DNA of 24,814 nucleotides from Paramecium octaurelia. Lineage: Eukaryota > Ciliophora > Oligohymenophorea > Peniculida > Parameciidae. Position numbers and translations under genes: made by a program. The notes under the pieces are model-generated. The model worked only from the letters and a program-made list of their open reading frames with translations. It searched no databases and was not told the DNA's origin. Of this stretch, positions 1 through 9,742 are shown in pieces (the first letter of the stretch is position 1; each line of letters begins with the position of its first letter). The stretch covers positions 6,121-30,934 of the forward strand of contig CAJJDP010000136.1 in NCBI GenBank assembly GCA_905182995.1, read 5' to 3'.

Positions 1-1430
1 GTGCATAGGCGGACTTAAGTGAGGATAATTGGAAAATTGAGATCCTCCTCCTATAAAAATTCTTTTTAAAATAATCCTTACATTTTGTTAATGGCTTCAC
101 TACTATTGTACCGATGACAACTATCCCACTTTCCAACCTTAAATCCATTACTGCATTTTCCTTCATAAATGATTAGCTCTATTCTCTAAATGCATCACTC
201 AACTCAATCCATTTTCTACATTTAATTGAATATGTTTCATCATATCATACCCAGCCACTAAAAATCTTTTTAATAGATAAGAAATGCACATAAATTATCC
301 ACAAACTGACCTAGCCACCCTCCAACTTTTTTACAATTCATATACTCCGTGATACCTATAAAATAATGAACATTAAGATGAAGTTGAGTATTCATGTGAA
401 AAATGATTACATCAACCCAGTCGCCTGTATTAATTGAGCATATTCCTTAACTTCATCATTTGATCCGTCTTCACTAAAATTTTATCTAACTATATTATTA
501 AAATTTATTTTCAATTCCATTCAAAATGTTCCAACGATAATATTTTTTACCATTCCTTATTGTTATTATTAAAAGTGTGTGAAGAAATATTCCTGAAACT
601 ATCACTAAGCTCAATCCAATTTCCATTTTTGATGGAGCCCATCTGTTCTCTTTCATCATATGATCCACCGCCCCTTGAAAATTTAATCCTTTTTATTTGC
701 GTTCAACAAATGTACCATCCCCTTTAGACAAAATTTTCCATCTTCCTATTTCCTAACAATTTTATACTGACCAGTCAAAGTGACATATGATGGATTATGA
801 AACCAATTGCTCAATTCATCCAAATCCAAATTTTAATTGAATTTTATTCGTCATATAATCCACCTATACTAGAAATGTAGTTTAAAATATTATTTAAATT
901 ATTTTAAATGGAGCGTCATTCCTTTCCTTTACATAATATTCCTTTACCAACTTTTTACCTTTTTTTTATTCTCTATCATCAGTAACTTAGGATAGCTTAT
1001 CAAAACCATCACTCAACTCTGTCCAATTTCTGATCTTGATCGAACCTATTTCTTACATTGCTTCATACGATCCACTCACATTAATATTTAAAAATATAAT
1101 TTTACATTTCTTCAGTTCTTACATATTTAAAATTACTAATTATTCTTCCCACTTTGTTTCCATTTTTTTCACTTATATGAGCAATTATCGAATCATTCCA
1201 AAACTATCACTAACTTCAATTCATTTCCCAACTTTTATTGATACCTGGATCTCTTTAAAGAATTTGGCTCTGATATAATTGGAATTTTCAAAATAACAAG
1301 AATAATTTTGTATTTTTCTTTTTTACCATATTTAAAATAAATATCCCATCTCTCTACTTTATTGCCCTTCTTGTATTCACCTTGATAAGTGATTTCTGAA
1401 TAAATTTAGAAATAAGAACCAAATTAAATA
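1..1430 (-). pseudogene. Decayed MORN-like (GGGSYD / YxGEYKxGNKVxRWD) tandem-repeat protein
   Basis: Reading the minus strand with TAA/TAG as Gln gives a degenerate repeat about 200 bp (65-70 residues) long. Each unit holds a glycine-rich GGGSYDE-like turn, a (K)IGxWxELSDxF segment and a YxGEYKxGNKVxRWDI segment. The GGGSYD-like motifs fall near plus-strand positions 245, 455, 655, 852, 1063 and 1240. The best YQGEYKKGNKVERWDIYF copy lies at about 1333-1395, and GSIKIRNWTELSDGF at about 1005-1050. The unit resembles MORN repeats and, from memory, a large uncharacterised Paramecium family. No frame stays open: TGAs and shifts separate the motifs, and short introns cannot explain all of them. 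The function is unknown; MORN repeats often act in membrane association or scaffolding. It runs off the left edge, so the array may be longer. Confidence 0.62.
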
Positions 1431-2614
1431 CAAAAGCGTTTCTTTTATTCTTACTAATACATTTCTTAATTTTTACAAACAATACTTTAAAGTTCCTTTC
1501 CTCTAATCGTTGCATACTCTCCTATTTAATAATCTTTAACTTAACTACTATGGAAATTAAAATACTTCTGGTAATATGGTATTAGTCCTTCAATTAGCCT
1601 TATTTTAATTCTTCTTTAGATTATAACATTATTTTTGATAAACTATATTCTACAAGGAAATGCTTGAAAAATAATTATGGTTTCATTCGAAATTATTGAA
1701 AGCTTAAAAGAAACGCTCTCAAATTTTGTTACTATTAAGGACAAATCTTAGCGAATACTTTAGCCAAAAAGAAAATTTTTGTCAGATAATATAATCATAG
1801 TAAGATAATTCTTAAATTTCCTGTAAAGTAAAGGGAAGATATTATATAAATACACAGTTGGAAGACTATTTTTTTATCTCAACAAAGTGAGAGGAGTTCA
1901 ATAATTTTTTAGCTATCCTAATTCATTTCCATAAAACATTTTTTGGTTTGAAAAATAAAATTACTCTAATTATAAATATTTTTCCCCAAAGCTTAAGTTT
2001 TTGGAAAATCAGATCATTTTTCTGTAATTATGATTTTAGCATCGAGAACCAAGGCTAAATAGATATTTTTCATTTTTCACTAAGTCAAGATAATATAATA
2101 TAATATTAAATTGCTTATAGGTACTAATATATTTATTAAACTTCTTTGCATACATTTTAATTATTCTTGAACGGTTTTATCATTTCAATTACCCTTATTA
2201 ATAAATAGTAAATTCATTGAAGAATTATAAAATAAAAGAGATAATTTATCCATCTAAAAAAAGTCCAGATAAGGTTTATTGAAGTGTACAAAAAAGTATG
2301 ATATTTTTAATACCATACATAATTCATTATCTTTGTTGACAACATACAACCAAACTGAAAATTAAGAAGAAATAAATAGAAAGCAATAGTGTAAATATCA
2401 AATATTTAAAACCTCGATCTCATACCAAAACATAAACTAATTCTATTGAATTATCACAAAAAATTTTACAATAAATTATAAAATAAAATATCAATATATC
2501 CTTTATACTCAAAATAATAAATCCTAAAGACATATCTTTGTAATTTTAATATAACAGTTTTCATTTATACTCTGACCCAATTTAAGAAATAGTATAAATT
2601 GAAGTTCAACTGCA
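1431..2614. other. AT-rich stretch without a recognisable gene
   Basis: No family-like reading frame was found on either strand between the MORN-like array and the first copy of the LINE 5' region. Most of it (from 1584) is the first copy of the 1456-bp duplication. It is rich in A/T runs, including a short TAATATAATATAATATTAA stretch near 2092. The identical DNA recurs at 3041-4071. It could be the LINE 5' untranslated region or unrelated flanking DNA. Confidence 0.5.
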
Positions 2615-3039
2615 ATGATCGGTGATGGTATTTTTGAAAGAGCTCAAACATATTGTTTGATGGCATTAGAATATAAATAATTAATCATAAATTTTGTGAT
2701 AATGTCAGAGATTGGGCATTCTGAGGGTATTCATCTTGAGCCTTTCCTTTATGTGTAAGTAGAGGGAGAGGCTTATTAAGATCTAGAGAGGTCACAAAGT
2801 GATAAAGGGAAAGAGAGTGAAATTTAAAGACAGAGGTTACTCCCCATGAACCGGTCAACCCTACTAGCTCGAAGGTGGATGATGAATTGTGTGTCACTAG
2901 TTGGAACATCAATAATTAAAGCTTGTATTAGATCAGGAAGGAGCTCTTGGGAATGAAGTTCCACATTTGGATAATATAGCAAGGAAAGAAAAGTTAGAAA
3001 ATCTCAGAAGGTGATGGGCTTTTGATGGCACGTCAAAGA
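1584..3039 (+). repeat. 1456-bp direct repeat, copy 1
   Basis: The sequence from AGTCCTTCAATTAGCC at 1584 to CGTCAAAGA at 3039 recurs at 3041-4496, offset by exactly 1457. No difference was seen in the parts compared by eye. The copy is followed by a single N and then by the first base of copy 2, and only copy 2 continues into the rest of the LINE. Confidence 0.95.
2615..3039 (+). pseudogene. Duplicate 5' fragment of the LINE (upstream ORF plus start of endonuclease)
   Basis: This is the first copy of the DNA at 4072-4496. It holds the 5' ORF start and the TSWNIN motif of the AP-like endonuclease (about 2896-2913), then stops at the single N. It is probably an assembly duplicate rather than a second insertion. 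Confidence 0.7.
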
Positions 3040-3040
3040 N
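3040..3040. other. Single-N contig join
   Basis: One N separates two identical 1456-bp blocks. This is the usual mark of two contigs whose overlap was not merged. Confidence 0.85.
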
Positions 3041-4496
3041 AGTCCTTCAATTAGCCTTATTTTAATTCTTCTTTAGATTATAACATTATTTTTGATAAAC
3101 TATATTCTACAAGGAAATGCTTGAAAAATAATTATGGTTTCATTCGAAATTATTGAAAGCTTAAAAGAAACGCTCTCAAATTTTGTTACTATTAAGGACA
3201 AATCTTAGCGAATACTTTAGCCAAAAAGAAAATTTTTGTCAGATAATATAATCATAGTAAGATAATTCTTAAATTTCCTGTAAAGTAAAGGGAAGATATT
3301 ATATAAATACACAGTTGGAAGACTATTTTTTTATCTCAACAAAGTGAGAGGAGTTCAATAATTTTTTAGCTATCCTAATTCATTTCCATAAAACATTTTT
3401 TGGTTTGAAAAATAAAATTACTCTAATTATAAATATTTTTCCCCAAAGCTTAAGTTTTTGGAAAATCAGATCATTTTTCTGTAATTATGATTTTAGCATC
3501 GAGAACCAAGGCTAAATAGATATTTTTCATTTTTCACTAAGTCAAGATAATATAATATAATATTAAATTGCTTATAGGTACTAATATATTTATTAAACTT
3601 CTTTGCATACATTTTAATTATTCTTGAACGGTTTTATCATTTCAATTACCCTTATTAATAAATAGTAAATTCATTGAAGAATTATAAAATAAAAGAGATA
3701 ATTTATCCATCTAAAAAAAGTCCAGATAAGGTTTATTGAAGTGTACAAAAAAGTATGATATTTTTAATACCATACATAATTCATTATCTTTGTTGACAAC
3801 ATACAACCAAACTGAAAATTAAGAAGAAATAAATAGAAAGCAATAGTGTAAATATCAAATATTTAAAACCTCGATCTCATACCAAAACATAAACTAATTC
3901 TATTGAATTATCACAAAAAATTTTACAATAAATTATAAAATAAAATATCAATATATCCTTTATACTCAAAATAATAAATCCTAAAGACATATCTTTGTAA
4001 TTTTAATATAACAGTTTTCATTTATACTCTGACCCAATTTAAGAAATAGTATAAATTGAAGTTCAACTGCAATGATCGGTGATGGTATTTTTGAAAGAGC
4101 TCAAACATATTGTTTGATGGCATTAGAATATAAATAATTAATCATAAATTTTGTGATAATGTCAGAGATTGGGCATTCTGAGGGTATTCATCTTGAGCCT
4201 TTCCTTTATGTGTAAGTAGAGGGAGAGGCTTATTAAGATCTAGAGAGGTCACAAAGTGATAAAGGGAAAGAGAGTGAAATTTAAAGACAGAGGTTACTCC
4301 CCATGAACCGGTCAACCCTACTAGCTCGAAGGTGGATGATGAATTGTGTGTCACTAGTTGGAACATCAATAATTAAAGCTTGTATTAGATCAGGAAGGAG
4401 CTCTTGGGAATGAAGTTCCACATTTGGATAATATAGCAAGGAAAGAAAAGTTAGAAAATCTCAGAAGGTGATGGGCTTTTGATGGCACGTCAAAGA
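3041..4496 (+). repeat. 1456-bp direct repeat, copy 2
   Basis: Identical to 1584-3039 as far as compared. It runs without a break into the downstream LINE, where CGTCAAAGA is followed by AAGAAACAACAAC. Its left 1 kb (3041-4071) shows no recognisable coding; its right 425 bp is the LINE 5' end. Confidence 0.95.
4072..4413 (+). CDS. Short upstream ORF of the LINE (113 codons)
   Basis: With the ciliate code an open frame runs from ATG 4072 to TGA 4411. It starts MIGDGIFERAQTYCLMALEY and is rich in charged residues in its middle. It overlaps the endonuclease frame, which starts after a TGA at about 4278 in another phase. It could be the remains of ORF1, or the true N-terminus of the pol ORF joined to the endonuclease by a lost frameshift. 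There are no recognisable zinc knuckles. Open frames of this length are not rare in AT-rich DNA when only TGA stops, so support comes mainly from position. Confidence 0.35.
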
Positions 4497-5340
4497 AAGA
4501 AACAACAACTAATTAATGGTTAGTGTCATTCCGTCAATCTAGACAAAGAGGAGGGTAGATTTGGAAACATGGAATTCTTTATGGTGAAAATCTTGATTGG
4601 ACCTCCATTAACAGAAAATAAAGAAGAATATTGGATCCTTCTAGAAAAATGAAAATTGAGACCACCGATTATCTTTCGAACATAGAGAATCCACTAAGCT
4701 TATCAGGAAAAGCAAATCGCCACAATAACATATCATCAGATCAATTTGTTGGAACATATGGTCAGTTAAAAAGGAATGCAGGATTTGCTAAAGGGGAATA
4801 AACCTCATATCATCTATTTGTAAGAAATCAGATATAAGGAAATGAAAATTCTCCTGCATATAACTATATCTATAATCTATATGCAAGAGGTATTACAAAA
4901 GGCATTCATGTACTGACTTTTAGATATATCTTAATATTTTCAGATTCTGTCAAATGATTAATATGAGTTTATTGCAATTAATTGTAGAAATGAAATTCTA
5001 GATTTAGTTGTCTTTACCCTCTATTTTAATAAAAAATAGATATTTATGAAAGCTAAAAACGTGCTATAAATATGGTTTAGAGTCTTTACCTAAAAAAAAA
5101 AGACTTCTTAGAGATTTAATATCTGTGTGGACTTTAATTGTAGAAACGTTGAATTTGAGGGGTTCTTTAATTTTATGAATCCGAAGGACAGAATTTTTAA
5201 AAGAATAATAAGTGATGATCCAGAATATCATTATTAGATGCTGCTCTTATTGATGGAGGTAAATAGATATATGAGAAAGAAATTGATTTTAGTAGTTTCT
5301 CAGATCATGGAAGAATTAAATTTAATTAAAGCTAAAGGAG
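4278..5340 (+). pseudogene. LINE AP-like endonuclease domain (broken)
   Basis: This domain would nick target DNA to prime reverse transcription. The catalytic landmarks of the exonuclease/endonuclease/phosphatase fold occur in order and at plausible spacing: CVTSWNIN at about 4347-4370 (Asn), HIIYLQEIR at about 4806-4832 (Glu), ICVDFN at about 5121-5138 (Asp/Asn) and FSDHGR at about 5297-5314 (Asp-His). The first three share one frame, interrupted by TGA at 4650 and 4914. The SDH motif is in another phase, so a frameshift lies between 5138 and 5300. The Gln in LQE is a TAA codon. The motif set is what is seen; that this is a LINE endonuclease rather than a cellular APE follows from the reverse transcriptase immediately downstream. 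Confidence 0.8.
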
Positions 5341-5899
5341 CTTTAATATATGAAAGAGTTAAACATCGTATATCATAAGGAGAATGCTTTCAATTTAAAT
5401 AAAGAAGTCGCAATTAATTTTGTGATCTTGCTAATTGGTATTAATATTTAAAATGTAATTTGAGATAGAAATTACTGTTTAAAAGAGAAGAATTTCGCTC
5501 CCCAAAAGCTGAAGGAAAAACAACATTGTTAGAGCAGCTGGAATTAATAGCTTAAAATTTTATGAGTAGAAAAATAAATCGCTTATTCAAATATAAAGAT
5601 GCTTACTTAACTTAGCATAACCCTGATAAGAAAGAGGTAGGAATTTTTAGATGTTCAAAGATGAGAAAGAATAAATCTAAAGTGGTTCAATAGTAGGAAA
5701 GCAAGTTTTAGAGTAACTAAACCTTATTTCTTAGAAAGGAGTATTTAATCTAACGATTGGACCAAGTTTATAACCTCTGTCAAAGAATGAAGTGATAGTA
5801 TTGAGAAGATTATGTTAAATGGCAAGGCTTTAGGATTAGATTGAAATTCAGATGATTTTATTATATTAACTAAAAATTATAGTATCTTATAGGATCTTT

Positions 5900-6890
5900 G
5901 GAATTAGCAAACGTTTAAAGAAAAATGGCTGTTTGGCAAGGCAAGGATAGTGCCTCTCAATAAAAATTATCCGCAAATTCCAAATAGGTAATAGTTCAGA
6001 CCAATAACGATATTAAGCCCTTTATTGAAAATTCATGGAATTAAGATTATGGGGAAACTTCAAATGTACTTTACAGATAATATGAGGTTCTAGCAGGCTG
6101 GCTTTATTAAGGGGAAAGGAACATAGATGAATATAAGTTAATTAATTAATTGTTAACATTAAAGAAAAAAGTAGAGAGTTGATATGGGACATAAATATGA
6201 AGCTGAAATTGAGTTCATAAGAGGAATTCAATCTTAAATATTTTTTTTGAAGACCCAATTAACATAGAGGAAAATCTGGTTTAAAATGGTCTTGTTTATG
6301 GCCCTCCTCTATCTCTGTTGCTAATTTAATAAATATCTAGATGAATTATTATTAGAATTTTATACTGAAACTGGAATAGCCTTCTGGAGATAGCCTTCTG
6401 GAGTTTAGCTTAGGCTGATGATGTTGTTTACTTTGTAGAACATTAATTGACCCAAAAATTGGTAATTACAGATAATGAGAGTTGAGTTTGGCAGGGGGAT
6501 TGAAAGTTTATTCAGCTAAGTCAGGATATTTTTGTTTAAGAGTATACAATTAAAAGGGAATGTCATTGAAGGTATTCCTATCGTTAGGGGTATAAGTATT
6601 TGGGGGTGCCTTACACAACAGAGGATCGACAAGATTTTAGGTTAAAGCCCTCTACAACAAAAGGTATGTTTGTGGAAACTCTTCGTGCAACCTCACATTA
6701 GGCACAGCACTAAAGCTTTTTACAAGGCTGGTTTTAAAACTCTTTAAGCTTTACCTGGAATAAATTGCAAGGAAAAGTTTCAAGAAGATACTTGGTATGC
6801 CAAAGTGCACTCTTAATGAAAGCTATGGGTGATAGTCATTTTGTGGAATAACACTTGGATATAAAAAATTAAAGATGGATATATTTTGAA
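5900..6890 (+). pseudogene. LINE reverse transcriptase domain (broken)
   Basis: Non-LTR reverse-transcriptase landmarks are seen in order. A finger motif FRPITILSPLLKI lies at about 6000-6035, followed by QQAGFIKGKGT at about 6091-6123 and a KYLDELLLEFY helix at about 6333-6365. The catalytic box reads AQADDVV at 6408-6428. The thumb-like KYLGVP is at 6594-6611, and KKILGMPKCTLNE lies near 6782-6820. These sit in different phases, so several frameshifts separate them. The catalytic box has Gln (TAG) where Tyr or Phe is usual before ADD, a one-base change from TAT/TAC. Fifteen bases upstream a 14-bp segment is duplicated in tandem. No RNase H domain was recognised. Confidence 0.83.
6376..6403 (+). 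repeat. 14-bp perfect tandem duplication inside the RT relic
   Basis: ATAGCCTTCTGGAG occurs at 6376-6389 and again at 6390-6403, directly before the catalytic ADD box. A 14-bp duplication shifts the frame and fits the decayed state of the element. Confidence 0.9.
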
Positions 6891-7057
6891 TATTCAATTT
6901 TTCATAGTCTCACAAAGTACATTTCCTCCAATTTCATTTAACACTATAAAAAAGTTCTAGAAATTATAACATCTTCAAATCTTGATTGAAAAGTTTCCAA
7001 ACAGGAGCATCATTTGAACAAATTCTTTTATTACATTATCGAAATTTAATCAATAAA

Positions 7058-8384
7058 ATGGCAAAAATCATTTTGTTTTCATTCTTTATTTTAGTATAAT
7101 CATACATTACGATCGATTCAGGATCCTACATCGATCTAAATTATACATTAGGTTTCAACTGTTTGAATAATTACTAAACAACTAGAACAATTACATTTTC
7201 AAATACATTTTAGAATATCCCTTAAGTGTTTATGTATTAATACCAATTTGACATTCCGAATTAGTAGACTGAGTATTAATTTTCAATCACCAGTATCACA
7301 AATACGAGCATGCTTCTGTTTTTTAAATTTTAGATTTTTAATTTTTTGTGAAATGCACCAAAGCTGCTCAAGTATGGTCTCTCCGACATGAATGGCTAGC
7401 GATAGATGATAAAAGAGTTTAAGTGATAAATTGCTTTAATTTGAACCCACCATAAGATAAAGTATTCAATCATTAATTACTTAATGTTGACACTGCAATA
7501 ATAGGACTCACAAGTATTGCTTATATTGGTTAAATCGACTTTTAGTTGTCTGTAAAATTTGTTTTAATAATCTTAGATTACTTAGATAACAGTAAACAGC
7601 ATTTCGGTTGCAATCACTAAAGTGACTGGTAAGTTTCAAAATTTGGTACAAATTGGTTACCAAATCCTCTTAGTGTCCTCTAGAGACATCATCAATAATG
7701 GACTTGTTACTTTCTAGCCTGATTATACTAGTGCTGCAATGAATTTAGAATAAAATAAGTGGTTAATATTACCAATTTAAGGAATTCAATATAGTTATGC
7801 AGGTCAATTAACTTTAAGAATGTAGAAAAACATTGTAGCTTCAACAGTTACGTTTAGTTTTACAAAGTGTAAGATTAAATATTAATATAGGGCAATCTGA
7901 TAGTCCTCTTTTTAGAATTTAAAGTGTCTGGTTGTCATAATTGTTTGCAGTAAATTAAGCACTTTAATGCAAAACATTAAGAATAAGTTAAAAGTTAGAT
8001 TATTCATAATGCAACAGGCCATAATTTGAAATCTAAATACTTCAATCAAATTTAATATATGATACAATTGGACAATTTACAACTACCTTCTTTAAACCAA
8101 TAACAAATATTGATTTCGTTCTGTTAGTAAATTGTATAACTGGAAAGCATGTTGTATCTTAATTTAATAAATGCAATGCTTGTCCAACATAAAAATATTA
8201 TTAATTTAACCACTATTGTCACTCATAAATTAATTTAATAAGTTATTTTCCTAGGTTCACCTAACTAGATTAGGTTAATTAAGAGTTCACCATAACAATA
8301 ACGAGTTCAAGCTGCTAAGTTAAGTAGATACTTTATAATTAAATAGAAACAGAATACATTATTTTAAATATCCAAATATAATGA
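7058..8384 (+). CDS. Secreted H-type-lectin-like protein, three introns
   Basis: ATG 7058 opens a hydrophobic signal peptide (MAKIILFSFFILVQS). It is followed by a beta-sandwich-like segment (RTITFSNTFQNIP, YQFDIPNQQTEYQFSIT) and then WLAIDDKRVQVINCFNL and IIGLTSIAYIGQIDFQLSV, which I recognise as the H-type lectin pattern common in Paramecium secreted proteins. The C-terminal third has a CNACP cluster and ends SSCQVKQILYNQ...IQIQ before TGA 8382. Two introns are well supported (7646-7673 and 7869-7890; GTA...TAG). A third frame change near 7340 needs either a 41-nt intron (7293-7333) or one missing base in a T run. With all three introns the exons total 1236 nt, exactly 412 codons including the stop. 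The likely role is carbohydrate binding at the surface or in secretory vesicles. It begins about 70 bp after the LINE relic. Confidence is good for the family and moderate for full function. Confidence 0.8.
7293..7333 (+). other. Tentative 41-nt intron of the lectin gene
   Basis: It starts GTATCAC and ends AAATTTTAG. Removing it restores the frame into VKCTKAAQVW. The length is above the usual Paramecium range and it removes residues that could belong to the lectin fold. The alternative is a one-base deletion in the T run at 7342-7347. Confidence 0.4.
7646..7673 (+). other. 28-nt intron of the lectin gene
   Basis: GTACAAATTGG...CTCTTAG. Its removal joins VSKF to VSSRDIINNGLVTF in one frame. 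Without it the frame hits a TGA shortly after. Confidence 0.85.
7869..7890 (+). other. 22-nt intron of the lectin gene
   Basis: GTAAGATTAAA...ATATAG. Its removal creates FTKWQSDSPLF and opens the frame to the end of the gene at 8384. Confidence 0.88.
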
Positions 8385-8694
8385 ACCAGGAAAATAATAA
8401 ATTTAACATCATAAAATATTCATTGTATTAAATATTTGAATTATTCAAATCAAAACTCTAATGTTAGTGTTCTCTTAAATTTTGCTTGCCGAAGATCTTT
8501 CGGAGATAAATTATGCCCCAATTATTGGTTTTTTTTTTAGAGCTTAAACAAGTATTTAAGCTTAAATCAGAAACAAATATTGAATATAATTATTTTTTAA
8601 TAATTTTTAAATAAATTGTGTTGTTTTTAGATTTAATCTTTTTAATTATATATATGATTCTATTTAGTTTTACATTATAAATTTAAGTAAAGTA
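8385..8694. other. AT-rich intergenic stretch
   Basis: No supported gene. It contains a near-palindrome CCGAAGATCTTTCGG at about 8489-8503, possibly a short hairpin, and several T runs. It probably holds the 3' flank of the lectin gene. Confidence 0.5.
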
Positions 8695-9676
8695 TGAGTA
8701 TAGTTAACTTTCTACGCTTTCTTGAAATGAAAGAAATATGTCAATTCCAACTAATGAACATCATATTAGCTAAATAATTATAAAGTTAATGATTTAGAGA
8801 ACTTCCTTTTTTCACAAACTACTTATTTTGATTTAATAAGGAGTTAATAATATTAATTGCAAACATTTATTAATGATTAGTGGTATCACTTTTCATATAA
8901 AATATTACAGAATCGTAAAATCTACTTATAATAATTTTTCACATTAATATGTTTATTTTGAAATTAGTTTGATATTATTTAATTAATTTATTTTCTGGTA
9001 AATACACGAATCAATTAATAATACTAAATTTCAAAAAGCCTTATTCTCAGTTTAAAATGAATATTACACATCATATTTTCAACTCTTGAAATTACTTGGT
9101 TGCGTATGCCTCTATTTGGCAGCAAAATGAGATAGATAAAATTATTTGTATCCCCAATTAGACTTTTATTCAGTCCTCTCAAAATCAATAAGTTACATTC
9201 AGAATGAATCATAAGAATACTAACTTAGAACAAAACTCAAAAAACTAGATTAGGCTTTCTAAATTAGTAACGATAGAGATAATATTTCAGAATTCATCAA
9301 AACTATGAAATTATCTGAATTGGTAAATTAAAATTGTGAATTTAGGAAAATTAATTTAAAATGAATGGATTGCCTAATTACCCTTAATGTTGAAAAATAT
9401 ATTTTCTTAGGAGAAATGAGAGAATCATTTGCTGAATTGCTGAGTTTACATCAAAAATCTTTGTTTTAACAGGAACATATTAAGAATTGATAATGCATGC
9501 AGATGAAGGGGTATTGATGTTATAAAGTACAATGTCAGACTAAATTTATTCTAAATGGGCTTAGTATTGGGTATGATAAGTTGGAGATTATAATTGAATG
9601 AAGATAATCAAGATTTATATAAGTCACTATTAATGTGAGCTTTTAATTTAAAATTATAAACTCATTAAATCTGAAG
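8695..9676 (+). pseudogene. Unrecognised decayed coding region
   Basis: With the ciliate code the plus strand gives protein-like pieces in changing frames. An ATG at 8695 opens MSIVNFLRFLEMKEICQFQL. A frame at about 9030-9310 with one TGA reads NYLVAYASIWQQNEIDKIIC and NQQVTFRMNHKNTNLE. Pieces at about 9405-9575 read GEMRESFAELLSLHQ and HADEGVLMLQSTMSDQIYSK. The composition (charged residues, few repeats) looks coding, but long frames arise easily when only TGA stops, and I recognise no family. It is convergent with the WD40 gene. It may be a gene remnant or simply noncoding. Confidence 0.28.
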
Positions 9677-9742
9677 TAAATTTAAAGAGGCAATAATGGA
9701 AAAATACTTTATTATTGATATAAATGATAATTACTAATAATT

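Larger units (their letters stand above)
4072..6985 (+). mobile_element. Degenerate LINE-type (non-LTR) retrotransposon
   Basis: The order is a short upstream ORF, an AP-endonuclease-like domain, then a reverse-transcriptase domain, which is the layout of an APE-class LINE pol gene. All motifs read only if TAA/TAG encode Gln, so the element is adapted to the host code. It carries at least two in-frame TGAs (4650, 4914), several frameshifts and a 14-bp tandem duplication, so it is dead. No terminal repeats, target-site duplication or poly(A) tail could be defined. The 3' end lies somewhere between about 6890 and 6985, close to the lectin gene start at 7058. LINEs are known from Paramecium germline DNA and are normally removed from the macronucleus. 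Confidence 0.82.

Noticed and set aside
1036..1278. 80-codon plus-strand ORF
   Set aside because: It is the antisense shadow of the MORN-like repeat array, which reads on the minus strand.
2685..2912. 75-codon minus-strand ORF, identical to one at 4142-4369
   Set aside because: It is antisense to the LINE 5' region and is duplicated only because the 1456-bp block is duplicated. No family motif.
8489..8503. Near-palindrome CCGAAGATCTTTCGG as a terminator or regulatory site
   Set aside because: Too short and imperfect, and no comparable signal follows the other genes; kept only as a note.
9024..9212. 62-codon minus-strand ORF
   Set aside because: The plus strand over the same bases looks more like protein; no motif supports the minus reading.
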